Source: Bacteroidota bacterium
GTDB lineage: Bacteria > Bacteroidota > Bacteroidia > UBA7662
NCBI GenBank assembly: GCA_016868485.1
Contig: VGGT01000014.1
Span: 1-16,091 of the forward strand
Length of the DNA stretch: 16,091 nt
Direction of reading: 5' to 3'
Below the pieces are notes generated by a model, which did no database searches, was not told the origin of the DNA, and worked only from the letters and a program-made list of their open reading frames with translations. This document shows, piece by piece, positions 6,402 to 14,764 of the stretch (its first letter is position 1; each line of letters opens with the position of its first letter). The position numbers and the translations under genes are program-made.

Positions 6402-9400
6402 TTATGGCTGTACAACCCAACGGTGAATTTCTGTCGCAGATGAATGTTCCGAATCCAGGTTCATGCGAACCAGATACTGACCTGCAGCCATATTCGGTAG
6501 ATCGAGCACATGCACTCCTGCTGAACGCTGTTGGTTGATTATTTGGATCAGGCGCCCTGTGAGATCCAAGATTTGAATACTGATTTTGGAACTTTCCAAC
6601 AATGACACTTGCAATTGTGCGCTACCAATCGAAGGATTGGGGAACAAGAGGCTTTGGTTATCCGAAGTACTTAATCTGCCGATTTTTAGGTTTGCACTTG
6701 GATATGGTTGAGCCCAACCGTTGGCCAGCTCGCTGTTTTGGTGAACGGACCAGTCAGCCGCTGAAATCGATTGTTTCCCATCGTGTCGAACCACAAGATT
6801 AAATAAAACCGCTCCAGAGCGTGCTTTAACTTCTTCGAGCGAATACCAGCTAACGAGTACTTGTCCGTTCATAATATTTGACACGAATGAACCAAGGTTG
6901 AGTGCGGCTGGTTTGATCTCGGTCACGGCAAGACCTTGTGGAATGTCCATGATCAAAGTAACGGCGCCTAAATTCATGTCTTCCGATGTAGATACAGGGA
7001 GAAGAGTATAATGGCCGCTGACCTGTGCGCCGTCTGAGAATGATACCGTTGGAGCATTTCTTAGGGCAGGACTATAACTGCCATTCACATCGCCAAAGCA
7101 AATGCCTCTTATGTTTTGGGTGGTGGTGGTTCCACCGCTTAAACTCAGTTGTGGAGATTCAAAATACCAATTTCCAACCGAAAAAGAGGTAATCACAGCC
7201 GCAGTACGGCGTGAAATATTCAAAGCATCTGTCGAGTTGATGGAAGTTGAGCCATTAACATCGGCTGCTGTAATCCTCATGCCGGTAAGGAGCTGCGTAT
7301 TAGAAAAATGACGGGCTACATTGAGGGCATCTGTTGCATTGACCCCACCCCAAGGTTTTGTGGTTGAGGCAACCATACTGTATGCTCCGTCCGGGAGGTT
7401 GTCAAAAGTAAATGATCCGGTCGAGGAGGTGGTATCTGTCTGTACAATGGTGGTTCCGGACATTAATTGAACGATCGAATTGGTTAGCGGCGATTGTGCG
7501 GTATTGTCGTAGCGCAGCGAACCATTAATGGTGTTGAGTACCACGGCGGGCAACAAATCTGATAGATAACGTGGCATCAATTGATAGCCTACAATACGAG
7601 GCGTGGCCGTTGTAAACTGACCTCCAATACCTATCATGTTGAATGGGCCGGTAGGTGCAGGTGTGCCAAACAAGCTAACATCCGCATCAATTCGAATGTC
7701 AAAAGTACTAACCCCATCGGTAACCTGAACCGTACGACCAGACCCTGTAGTACCTGGAGTAGGCCATTGAGATGGCGTGACCATGGTGAGATTGTTCATC
7801 TGAATGAGACGAGATTCTGTTTGTTCGGACATTGCCGTCACAAGCTGCGGCAACGGCAGCACTCGATTGGAATCAAGCAGTGTTATTTGGTCTACATTGA
7901 TCTGTGACAGCCCATTGAATTGGGCAACAATGCCTTGAATCAAGATAGAATCACCTTCTCTGACTGTATAGCCCAGATTTCCCGTATTGCGAAAAACGCC
8001 AATTCCCATATTGCTGTTCTTGTCGAAAATATGAAACTCAAGTCCGGGAGGGCGTTTATTCAAGCCAATCACAATTCCCCGGGTACGCACATTGACGTTG
8101 ATGGAATCTGCGACACCTCCATTGTCGTTGCCACGAATGGTACCGATGGAATATTCAGGAAGTATCGGTGCCGACGGATTTCCAACCCGAACAGCCGCAC
8201 TCGATAATGGACCTGCAACATATCCTCCTGTCGCAGAAGAAATGGTGAATCTCATGGTATCCAAACGACCAACAGGGATATTACCATAAAGTATCAAACT
8301 AAAGCTAACGCTGTTTGCATTGGCAGGAATCGGAAGCGTGAGGTTGCTTCCCACCACCGACGGGAAGGTTTCCCAATTGGTGCCATAGGCGGCCCCTGCA
8401 CTGGCATTGACAGAGATGCTCACACTTTGCGCGGTAGGTCTTGGATTCTGAATGGCCAAGGTCATTTGCAGACTCGTCACTGCATTTTGAATGAACGTAT
8501 CCACCCGGGTGAAGTTGAGGGTCGGTGTGGCCACAGAAACAGGAATGATGTCTGCAGAGAAATGCGGTTGCAGCTGATATCCAGAGGTAAATGGACTACT
8601 TGCATCATATTGGCCACCATAACCGATTACATCGAATAGGCCAGCAGGCGGGGTAGTTCCTGGGATATTGGTGAGGCTGAGTATAAACAATTGCATCGTA
8701 TCGGTGCCATTTGTAACTACTAGATTTCCATTGCCAGTCGTTGGCCAACTGCCCGAGAGGATGTACAAGTTGTTGATGCGAATGCGTTTGTTTTCGGTGG
8801 ATTCCGAAACGGTGTTTACCACCTGAGGAGAGTAGAGCGCATTTCCAGAGGAAATACGAATCATCGTATCAATATTCAATTGAGCCAACCCACTGAATTG
8901 CTCCAGTACACCCTCGGCCACCACGGAATCCCCCTGGGCGAGACCGGTGATCCCGAAATTAGTGCCGGCGCGACGAACAGTGATCCCGCCCGTTTGATCC
9001 AAAATGATGAACTGTGTGCCAAGAGGGACGCTCGAACTTCTGTATTGGTTAATGCCGTGAACCACACCCGTGATGCGGTAGCGCGTACCTAAATTGCTGA
9101 GCACGCCCAGGGAATCTGTACCTACAAAAGACCCTATGTTTGAAATGGGCAAAACGCCAGAAGCGAATGGGGTTGCTTGAATACTTACTCCAGAACTCCA
9201 TGTATTACCACTTTGTGTAAACACTTTGAAATGGTAATTTGTGCCGTTGGTAAGACCAGATACTGTAACGCTGTTGCCAGAAGAGGCGAAAACAACGTAT
9301 CCATTATTCAAATTGGCGCCTGAGCCAAAAACAGGATTGGTGATGAAAATATTACCCGTTGGAACACCATTGATGGCGCTGATATCTGCCGCAACCAAGG

Positions 9401-10568
9401 CTTGATCGAAACAATCTGATGGGTTGGTCCAAGTGAGCGTAACTATTCCATTGCCTGGCACAGCGGTGAATGAGCTGGCCTCAGCAGGCGTGCTGTAGAT
9501 TCGAACGGATGAAGAGGGTGCGCTTGTGGTGCTTCCTGAAACCAGACGAAAAGCGTAGCCTGTGCCGTTGGGCAAGCCCGAGGGTAAGGTAGCTGTGATT
9601 GTTCCGGATGCTGCAGAAGAGGAGCCTAATGCCGTTGGACTCACAAAAGAGCCCTGCGCATTGGATAGCTGCAATTCAACAGGCCCTGTCAACGTTCCTG
9701 TTGAAGTGTAATTGGCCGAAACGGTCGACTGTCCACTGGCCATAGTACAAAAGAGACCGGGCGTTACGGCACCTAAAGTGAGTGTTGTTGAAGAACTTCC
9801 GCCACCTACACTGCCCATGAATGTAATATCACGGCCAGCTGTGGTTAATTGGTTTATGTACCAGGTACCACCAGAACCGCTAGCTCCTGTATTCACAATT
9901 CGGAATGTAACGGTAGTACCGCCACCTAAATTTTGTAGATCGGAAATGGTTGAGAGATCAATAGCAGGCTGAGGGTTTCCGGTGCCCGTTGTAACGGTCC
10001 CCCAAGTAATGGGGCTTCCGATATTGATAAAAGTGCCATTCGGGTTGGTACTGTATTGCCATTGACCGGTCGTGGGACCTGAACTAGATCTGCGAATGTT
10101 ATAAGCAGGTATTCCAGTAAAGCTAACCGTTTGACCAGCCACTACATCGAAACTGATGCTAACAAAGTCTCCCCTTGATATGGCTGAATCGATACTGCCA
10201 GCACCTGACGGAGTGAAACCGTCCCAACCGTTGCCGCCCCAAGCATTGCCAGCCGGAGAGCCTGTGGTGGCAACACCTGCTGCTGTAAACAAAACGCCTG
10301 GACCACGAGTCCATCCATTTACAGACATGGCAGGCGAAACGACTTGAGCTGGAAGAGGGGAAGGTCCCCAGTTTACTGGTGAGGGAGCTGGAACCAACAA
10401 GCCTGTCAACTCCCAGGTAGCCAGGGTGTCGGTCTGGGCGTGTGTTGGCGTAACGATCCCTATAGACCATAAGGTCAAGGACAAAAAGAACACTAAAAAG
10501 GCCCGAAAAAACGAATAGAACGGTGATTTTAGCGTGCCATTGGAAAAATGAGGTAGAGTGGATTTCAT
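6402..10568 (-). CDS. Giant T9SS-secreted multidomain protein (jelly-roll, FnIII, OB repeats, dockerin-like, cohesin-like, sorting CTD)
   Basis: A secreted or surface-anchored protein of 1388 residues, exported by Sec and then the type IX secretion system. The signal peptide ends at about THA|Q (cut after residue 44). Likely domains in order: a jelly-roll-like module (47-251), an Ig-like stretch (260-358), a fibronectin III-like domain (360-468), OB-type module 1 (474-676), a Calx-beta-like domain (680-796), OB-type module 2 (804-1007), and a carboxypeptidase-regulatory/SdrD-like fold (1011-1071). A dockerin-like segment (1076-1121, with a Ca-loop from Asp1103 to Asp1114), a cohesin-like region (1174-1293) and the sorting CTD (1298-1388, with FPNPS and LDLTGRLI) complete it. 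No nuclease, protease or glycosidase motif was found. The ATG at 10568 is preferred over a TTG at 10589 because that TTG lies inside a -7-like promoter element. Binding or structural role inferred. Confidence 0.85.
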   Translation of the reverse strand: MKSTLPHFSNGTLKSPFYSFFRAFLVFFLSLTLWSIGIVTPTHAQTDTLATWELTGLLVPAPSPVNWGPSPLPAQVVSPAMSVNGWTRGPGVLFTAAGVATTGSPAGNAWGGNGWDGFTPSGAGSIDSAISRGDFVSISFDVVAGQTVSFTGIPAYNIRRSSSGPTTGQWQYSTNPNGTFINIGSPITWGTVTTGTGNPQPAIDLSTISDLQNLGGGTTVTFRIVNTGASGSGGTWYINQLTTAGRDITFMGSVGGGSSSTTLTLGAVTPGLFCTMASGQSTVSANYTSTGTLTGPVELQLSNAQGSFVSPTALGSSSAASGTITATLPSGLPNGTGYAFRLVSGSTTSAPSSSVRIYSTPAEASSFTAVPGNGIVTLTWTNPSDCFDQALVAADISAINGVPTGNIFITNPVFGSGANLNNGYVVFASSGNSVTVSGLTNGTNYHFKVFTQSGNTWSSGVSIQATPFASGVLPISNIGSFVGTDSLGVLSNLGTRYRITGVVHGINQYRSSSVPLGTQFIILDQTGGITVRRAGTNFGITGLAQGDSVVAEGVLEQFSGLAQLNIDTMIRISSGNALYSPQVVNTVSESTENKRIRINNLYILSGSWPTTGNGNLVVTNGTDTMQLFILSLTNIPGTTPPAGLFDVIGYGGQYDASSPFTSGYQLQPHFSADIIPVSVATPTLNFTRVDTFIQNAVTSLQMTLAIQNPRPTAQSVSISVNASAGAAYGTNWETFPSVVGSNLTLPIPANANSVSFSLILYGNIPVGRLDTMRFTISSATGGYVAGPLSSAAVRVGNPSAPILPEYSIGTIRGNDNGGVADSINVNVRTRGIVIGLNKRPPGLEFHIFDKNSNMGIGVFRNTGNLGYTVREGDSILIQGIVAQFNGLSQINVDQITLLDSNRVLPLPQLVTAMSEQTESRLIQMNNLTMVTPSQWPTPGTTGSGRTVQVTDGVSTFDIRIDADVSLFGTPAPTGPFNMIGIGGQFTTATPRIVGYQLMPRYLSDLLPAVVLNTINGSLRYDNTAQSPLTNSIVQLMSGTTIVQTDTTSSTGSFTFDNLPDGAYSMVASTTKPWGGVNATDALNVARHFSNTQLLTGMRITAADVNGSTSINSTDALNISRRTAAVITSFSVGNWYFESPQLSLSGGTTTTQNIRGICFGDVNGSYSPALRNAPTVSFSDGAQVSGHYTLLPVSTSEDMNLGAVTLIMDIPQGLAVTEIKPAALNLGSFVSNIMNGQVLVSWYSLEEVKARSGAVLFNLVVRHDGKQSISAADWSVHQNSELANGWAQPYPSANLKIGRLSTSDNQSLLFPNPSIGSAQLQVSLLESSKISIQILDLTGRLIQIINQQRSAGVHVLDLPNMAAGQYLVRMNLDSEHSSATEIHRWVVQP
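6405..6677 (-). other. Type IX secretion C-terminal sorting domain (type A) of the first giant protein
   Basis: The last 91 residues show the type A CTD pattern. FPNPS starts the domain, then come alternating beta strands, DLTGRLI, an AGVHVLDLPNMAAGQYLVRM core, and a terminal strand ending WVVQP. In this family the CTD is recognised by the PorU sortase/attachment complex and removed after outer-membrane passage, often with transfer of the protein to A-LPS. The genes for that machinery are not in this window. Confidence 0.9.
7074..7343 (-). other. Dockerin type I-like segment in the first giant protein
   Basis: Two related stretches, NATDALNVARHF and, 31 residues later, NSTDALNISRRT, form an F-hand-like duplication. 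The second has a full 12-residue calcium loop (DVNGSTSINSTD) with Asp and Asn at the expected coordinating positions. The first loop is degenerate upstream (GGVNATD). A further GDVNGSY follows about 45 residues later. In cellulosome bacteria dockerins bind cohesins. In Bacteroidota T9SS proteins similar segments are frequent and their partner is not settled. Confidence 0.7.
7548..9149 (-). repeat. Duplicated OB-type module within the first giant protein
   Basis: Two copies of about 200 residues (bases 8541-9149 and 7548-8159) are separated by a Calx-beta-like spacer. Shared landmarks in order: GDS then a G-V/I stretch, EQFSGLAQLNID versus AQFNGLSQINVD, SESTEN versus SEQTES followed by an NNL motif, FDVIGYGGQ versus FNMIGIGGQ, and GYQLQPHFSADIIP versus GYQLMPRYLSDLLP. 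The pattern resembles the OB-fold modules that accompany secreted nucleases (YhcR/ExeM type) in other proteins. The protein-level match is clear, but the copies are diverged, so the duplication is old. Confidence 0.8.
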
Positions 10569-10586
10569 AGGTAATGTTTTAAAATG

Positions 10587-10594
10587 CAAACATA
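10587..10594 (-). promoter_or_regulatory. -7-like promoter element for the first giant T9SS gene
   Basis: Read on the minus strand this is TATGTTTG, a full match to TAnnTTTG, 18 bases before the ATG at 10568. It overlaps the alternative TTG codon at 10589, which argues that translation starts at the ATG and that this gene has its own promoter despite lying only 83 bases after the upstream T9SS gene. No good -33 box is seen at standard spacing. Confidence 0.5.
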
Positions 10595-10625
10595 CCCAAT
10601 GCCATTCACTCTACCTAAAATCAAA

Positions 10626-10639
10626 TGATTAACAAATCA
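10626..10639. repeat. Short AT-rich inverted repeat between the two T9SS genes
   Basis: TGATT (10626-10630) and AATCA (10635-10639) form a 5-base stem with a 4-base loop, just after the stop of the YDG-repeat gene. The stem is AT-rich and the T-run after it is broken, so it would be at best a weak terminator; readthrough from the upstream gene seems possible. Confidence 0.25.
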
Positions 10640-10651
10640 AAAAATTAGCAA

Positions 10652-13600
10652 TTATTTCAACAACTTTCGGGTCACCGAGCCGCTCTTTCCAAACAGGTGC
10701 ACGCTGTAAATGCCATTCGCCAAGACCAATGGCATTTGGATCTCATGCTGACCTTCAGGATGCCCTATTTGTACCAATCTACCCCGCATATCCCTGATTT
10801 CCATTCGTCTTAACGCTTCTGCCCCCCTCAAATGCAGCATGCCGCTGTGATAAAAAACGTGAATATTTGATAGATCGTGAGATTCGACACCCACACCGAC
10901 CGAATTCAGGTGAATGCGGAACCGCAGGGAGTCAACTGGTCCATTCGCAAAAAAATGATAACTCGAAGGGCCAAAAATCGTTTCTATGCGCTGGAGCAAA
11001 CGATCCTCTAAGAAAATGGGTGATGTTGAAGGCCAGTTTGAGGCTTGTAGATGAAGTTGATAGCTGCCCGACTGACCAAACTCTGTGCGCAGAGGAATAA
11101 CTCTTGACATTCCGGCCGGATCCGGGATGGATTGAATGCTGTAAGCCGATCCGTTTCCGTCGAGGCTAGCAAGGGAGGGAGACACGACCGTTTCATCCCC
11201 GAGGTATCCAGCATCATGGTGAATATCAAACCCAAATGTGGCATCGGTTTTCAATTGGATCAGCGATTCCTCACGAAAATGGGGTGAGGCCTGTTCCAAT
11301 TCGATGCTGAGGCGAGGATCTTGTTGGTTTTGACGAAAAAAGCCAGTCAACAAATCGGGTTGCCGCGCTGAACCTGGGTAAAAAATGGAGGATAGGCCCA
11401 CAGCACCGGCGCGCACCATAAAGCCTTGTAGGGGCGCAAGAATTCCGTTGGCTCCATTGATTCCCACCCCATTGACATAGGAAGCCCAACTTCCGGCACC
11501 CGGTATGATGCTGTCCTTTTTCCATACCCAAACCGCCTGATCAGCATTCGTTTTCTGTACGGAATCCCACGCCACAGCGCTGGGATAGGGGTTGCCCATC
11601 AAATTCCAACGAGCAGACTGGTTTTGAAGGAAATAGGGTCCTGCAGGGTTGAGCTGGGGTTCTCCAAGCATGCGGATGGTTCGAATGCTGTCGGTCCAGA
11701 TACCAAAGCCCTGGGCGGGATTCCATTGGTTGCTGCTCAATGGAACGGAAAGATAAGCATTCAATGGTTCGCTGAATCGGATGACACCATTGGGTGTGGA
11801 GGGAAGTCCGCCTATTTGAGCGAAAGGGATGGCCGATCGATGCGGACTCCCCACAAATCGATATCCGCTATGGCCCACACCCGTCCAAGCCAGATGCCGC
11901 TCCGCCTCAACTTTTCCCTGAATAGAGCCATTAGTGCCACCTCTTATTTGCGCTGTGAGGCGATCAGATGTGGATGATAAACAGAGGTTGTCCTGCGTTT
12001 GAAGAACGCCACCATTCAGATCCACGTACCCATTTACGATCATCTTGTTTCCCAACCGAAGTCGGCCTTGAGGTCCCATGTTCAGGATGAGGTTTTCTAA
12101 TGTGCGCCCGTTACTGCCCGATAGGCTATCCATCAGCACGGTACCCGCATCGATCAATCCCTGCCACTCCAAAGTTGCACGGGTGCTTCCTCTGATCATT
12201 CCGGTACCCGAATAGGTATTCCTGAGGATGCTTCGGCCATGAATGACATGCAGTGTGCCTCTGTTCATGAGCGATCCCCGAACATTCAAGACAGCACCCG
12301 AGTCTATGCTGAACACAACGCCGCTGTCAAGTTCAAGTCGGTGGGTGCTTAAATTTTGGGTGATGCGCAAGGGTGCGGAAACGATGGCATGAATGCCTGT
12401 GTCGGGTGGACCCTGACTCCAAATTACACCATTCCAAACCGTAGGGGTGGCACGATTGCCAGTGATGCGAATGTTGTCGAATCGCCATGCCCCTGATACA
12501 GCCGCTGTTGACGGGTTGATGACCTGCCTGAAGGCACCCGTACCCCGGAAATGCGCGGCAACAATACGAAAACCCAGAATAGTCTGCTCGTTGACCTGCG
12601 CGATTTGGGATAAATCTACCCGGATGCGCCTGAATTTATCGGCGGCTGAATCTGTTTCAAAGCGTCCAAGATCGAGTCTGCCCAGGCAATAGGTTGTATT
12701 GCTGTCGCTGAGGTGTATGTTCACCCATTGGTTGCCATTGGTGCTGTATTGCAGCCGTATGGTGTTGGGTGAAGAGCCCGACCAGCGTTGTTCCCATTCT
12801 ATTTTGATGTTCCGGAACTGCGCACTGCTCAGCATGAGTTGAATCCCGCTCGATTCATTGGCACTGCCAGGGTTGGTGTTGCTGATCGACCATGCCGTAT
12901 CGCCCGTGCTGGTGGTTCCAGCATTCCCGCACCCATTTTGGCCGTTCATCCCGCCCGACCAAGAGGTAGCGCTCATGGAGCCAACCAATGACATCGAGCC
13001 CTGTCCTACATTGGCTTCGGGTTGCTGGAGCGTGCCCCGCGTGGGTTGGAACGTCCAAGCTGCCAACACCGATAAAACAATATTGCCTTGCAAGCCTGTT
13101 GGTTGCCTCAAGTCGTAGCTTCCAGCGGCCACACCCGATAGTTGAAAACCGCTCACAGAAACCGATATATTTCGACCTGTATCCGAAGTGGCAAACAAAG
13201 CGGTGGGTTGCCCACCAAGAATGACATCAGTTTCATCACCTGGTAATATGCCCTGCAACTGCGGAACCCCCAAAAGGCCGGCAGTTCGGGTACCATCGTA
13301 TTCCTTTTCCGCCACAGACAGACCCCCTATAAAAACGGGTCGCGGGCTGATGTTGGCCATTAGTCTCAAAAAGGGAGCAACAGTATAATTGGGGCCATCT
13401 ATTCCAGACAATTGGACGTTCAATGCAACAGGAATTTGATTGCCTGCCCGAAATTGTTGAAAGCTGCCGTTTGAGGAAACGATAACCGTGTCAAACGGTA
13501 AAATACCATGGATGGATACAGAATCAACTACGGCCGCCGCGCTTCGGTCGTATATTTTACTGCGAGCCACAGCAGACTGGACCGTTAACACAGCTGGAGC

Positions 13601-14569
13601 AATGTCGGCTCTGAGCACCAATGAATCTACCACATAATTATTGGAAGGTGCCATGAACTGCCCAAACAAACGAACCGCTTTCTGAAGTCCGGCTCTTTTG
13701 TCTTCAAATGCCCATGTTCCCATACTGGGAGGGCCAAATGTATCTCCTGCCACCAAACCAACATATTGAGGACCTCCCAAAATACTCACTGACGTTCCCC
13801 CATCATACATTTTATTTTGTGCGGTTAGACCTCCTATGGAAATTCGTTTAGGAAGTATTGAAGCACGAATATTGGGTGTTAATACAATGTAATTGGCATT
13901 GGGAGCGGGTATGAGCCCCACGGGCACCACTGAAATGTCGGTACCTGCGTTTGAAGAGACAAAGTTCCAGTTTAATCCGCTCAGATCAGGCGTAAACTGC
14001 TGCCCAAAGGCCAATCCGTCGAATGCGGCTTGCCCACCCACTGCTGCCTGTTGGTTGCCGTCATAATCTTTGTTCAGCGCTTGCAGGCCCGCGAGCTGTA
14101 GGGCACGGGGCGATACCACAGCGGGCTCAATACCCACTACAATACCCAATTGTCCGCTGCTCAGGGCCAATAGTTCGCCGTTGTAGGTTCCTGCCAGCAG
14201 GCTATCTTTTAAGCGAACATAAATCCGGGTAGGTGATAATTGACCAGCGGCGGGTATGCTGATGCGGTTCCTGAATGGTCCAGTGAGGCTATCGATGCGC
14301 AACTCAAAAAACTCCGGCGCCCATACATGTACCGTGTCGGAAAGGTCCTGACCGCTCACTTCAAAGCTTATTAATCGAGTATGGGTGGAGCCGTAGGTAA
14401 TAATGCCCCAATGAGTGTCTACTGCATGAAGTTGAAGGCGAGGAATATGGGTTGATGGAGGTAGGGGTGGCCCTTGTGCGTGGGCGGTAAACGGCCCTAA
14501 AGCCAAGCCGAATAGGCTGAGGTAAAGAAGGAAAATAAGGAGACGAATGGGCGTGCGGATGCATTCCAT
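10652..14569 (-). CDS. Giant T9SS-secreted YDG-repeat adhesin-like protein
   Basis: A protein of 1305 residues exported by a signal peptide (hydrophobic 8-25, cut after TAHA at residue 31) and then T9SS. After an N-terminal beta domain (about 40-150) come four YDG repeats (154-238, 240-324, 326-408, 409-498), each opening with a K-x-YDG/YDR element. Next are a jelly-roll-like module (503-706, ending AWRFDNIRITG), a stretch rich in hydrophobic/Gly/Asn periodicity resembling a beta-helix (710-885), and a conserved pre-CTD region with MGNPYPSAVAWD (991-1002) and LAPLQGFMV (1044-1052). The sorting CTD is at about 1233-1305 (MRGRLVQ, GIYSV, RKLLK). YDG domains are typical of large bacterial surface adhesins, so surface attachment is likely but not shown. 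No catalytic motif seen. The ATG directly precedes the signal peptide. Confidence 0.85.
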   Translation of the reverse strand: MECIRTPIRLLIFLLYLSLFGLALGPFTAHAQGPPLPPSTHIPRLQLHAVDTHWGIITYGSTHTRLISFEVSGQDLSDTVHVWAPEFFELRIDSLTGPFRNRISIPAAGQLSPTRIYVRLKDSLLAGTYNGELLALSSGQLGIVVGIEPAVVSPRALQLAGLQALNKDYDGNQQAAVGGQAAFDGLAFGQQFTPDLSGLNWNFVSSNAGTDISVVPVGLIPAPNANYIVLTPNIRASILPKRISIGGLTAQNKMYDGGTSVSILGGPQYVGLVAGDTFGPPSMGTWAFEDKRAGLQKAVRLFGQFMAPSNNYVVDSLVLRADIAPAVLTVQSAVARSKIYDRSAAAVVDSVSIHGILPFDTVIVSSNGSFQQFRAGNQIPVALNVQLSGIDGPNYTVAPFLRLMANISPRPVFIGGLSVAEKEYDGTRTAGLLGVPQLQGILPGDETDVILGGQPTALFATSDTGRNISVSVSGFQLSGVAAGSYDLRQPTGLQGNIVLSVLAAWTFQPTRGTLQQPEANVGQGSMSLVGSMSATSWSGGMNGQNGCGNAGTTSTGDTAWSISNTNPGSANESSGIQLMLSSAQFRNIKIEWEQRWSGSSPNTIRLQYSTNGNQWVNIHLSDSNTTYCLGRLDLGRFETDSAADKFRRIRVDLSQIAQVNEQTILGFRIVAAHFRGTGAFRQVINPSTAAVSGAWRFDNIRITGNRATPTVWNGVIWSQGPPDTGIHAIVSAPLRITQNLSTHRLELDSGVVFSIDSGAVLNVRGSLMNRGTLHVIHGRSILRNTYSGTGMIRGSTRATLEWQGLIDAGTVLMDSLSGSNGRTLENLILNMGPQGRLRLGNKMIVNGYVDLNGGVLQTQDNLCLSSTSDRLTAQIRGGTNGSIQGKVEAERHLAWTGVGHSGYRFVGSPHRSAIPFAQIGGLPSTPNGVIRFSEPLNAYLSVPLSSNQWNPAQGFGIWTDSIRTIRMLGEPQLNPAGPYFLQNQSARWNLMGNPYPSAVAWDSVQKTNADQAVWVWKKDSIIPGAGSWASYVNGVGINGANGILAPLQGFMVRAGAVGLSSIFYPGSARQPDLLTGFFRQNQQDPRLSIELEQASPHFREESLIQLKTDATFGFDIHHDAGYLGDETVVSPSLASLDGNGSAYSIQSIPDPAGMSRVIPLRTEFGQSGSYQLHLQASNWPSTSPIFLEDRLLQRIETIFGPSSYHFFANGPVDSLRFRIHLNSVGVGVESHDLSNIHVFYHSGMLHLRGAEALRRMEIRDMRGRLVQIGHPEGQHEIQMPLVLANGIYSVHLFGKSGSVTRKLLK
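10655..10873 (-). other. Type IX secretion C-terminal sorting domain of the YDG protein
   Basis: The last 73 residues carry a short type A CTD. A strand pair (IHVFYHSGMLHLRG) precedes MEIRDMRGRLVQIG, and EIQMPLVLANGIYSVHLF is followed by SVTRKLLK. The Gly-x-Tyr strand and the terminal Lys-rich strand are the usual landmarks. The usual NP motif at the start is absent; FYHSGMLHLRG occupies that place. Confidence 0.85.
13076..14110 (-). repeat. Four tandem YDG domain repeats
   Basis: Protein repeats of about 85 residues in the second giant protein. Each begins near a short strand and has the signature NKDYDG, NKMYDG, SKIYDR or EKEYDG at residues 167-171, 252-256, 337-341 and 421-426, followed by an Ala/Ser-rich then Gly-x-x strand. 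Repeat 3 has Arg in place of the YDG glycine. The repeats are clearly diverged from each other, so recent expansion is unlikely. Confidence 0.85.
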
Positions 14570-14581
14570 AGAAGGGGATTT

Positions 14582-14626
14582 AGGTTGAAGAAAAGGAGAG
14601 AATCAACCTGCCGCGGCCGTCGGCAG
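14582..14626 (-). promoter_or_regulatory. Two overlapping inverted repeats in the leader of the YDG gene
   Basis: AGGTTGA/TCAACCT (14582-14588 and 14603-14609, 14-base loop) lies 12 bases before the ATG. CTGCCG/CGGCAG (14608-14613 and 14621-14626, 7-base loop) lies directly upstream and shares two bases with it. Both fall between the -7-like box and the start codon, so both would be in the mRNA leader. They could affect translation or stability; no known riboswitch pattern is recognised. Confidence 0.35.
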
Positions 14627-14637
14627 CAATGGGGCTA

Positions 14638-14645
14638 CAAAACTA
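14638..14645 (-). promoter_or_regulatory. -7-like promoter element for the YDG gene
   Basis: Read on the minus strand this is TAGTTTTG, a full match to TAnnTTTG, 68 bases upstream of the ATG. A TTG lies 24 bases further upstream, slightly beyond the usual 19-21 base gap. The 195-base region between this gene and the dehydrogenase gene otherwise holds only the leader hairpins; no strong terminator for the upstream gene was seen. Confidence 0.4.
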
Positions 14646-14764
14646 ATTCGAGCCGCCGAAAATGCCTTTCAACGCACCTAAAATTGTAAAAAGCAAGGGA
14701 AAATGAGGGTCTATTTTTTGTGTTCTGAACCCGGTTTTTCGATGCATGAGCTGAGCACCCGCAA

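Noticed and set aside
7581..8207. Plus-strand frames of about 95-108 codons inside the first T9SS gene
   Set aside because: They are antisense to a clearly coding region and show no signal, motif or family resemblance.
6402..10568. A secreted nuclease, inferred from the OB-type modules
   Set aside because: No endonuclease/exonuclease/phosphatase or endonuclease I motif could be found in the chain.
10626..10639. A true terminator between the two T9SS genes
   Set aside because: The stem is only five AT-rich pairs and lacks a clean T-run.
11624..11977. 117-codon plus-strand frame inside the YDG gene
   Set aside because: Antisense to a strongly supported coding region; composition looks like a mirrored frame.
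13076..14110. CRISPR array or DNA satellite at the YDG repeats
   Set aside because: The repeats are protein-level, about 85 residues each and diverged; there are no short identical direct repeats with spacers.
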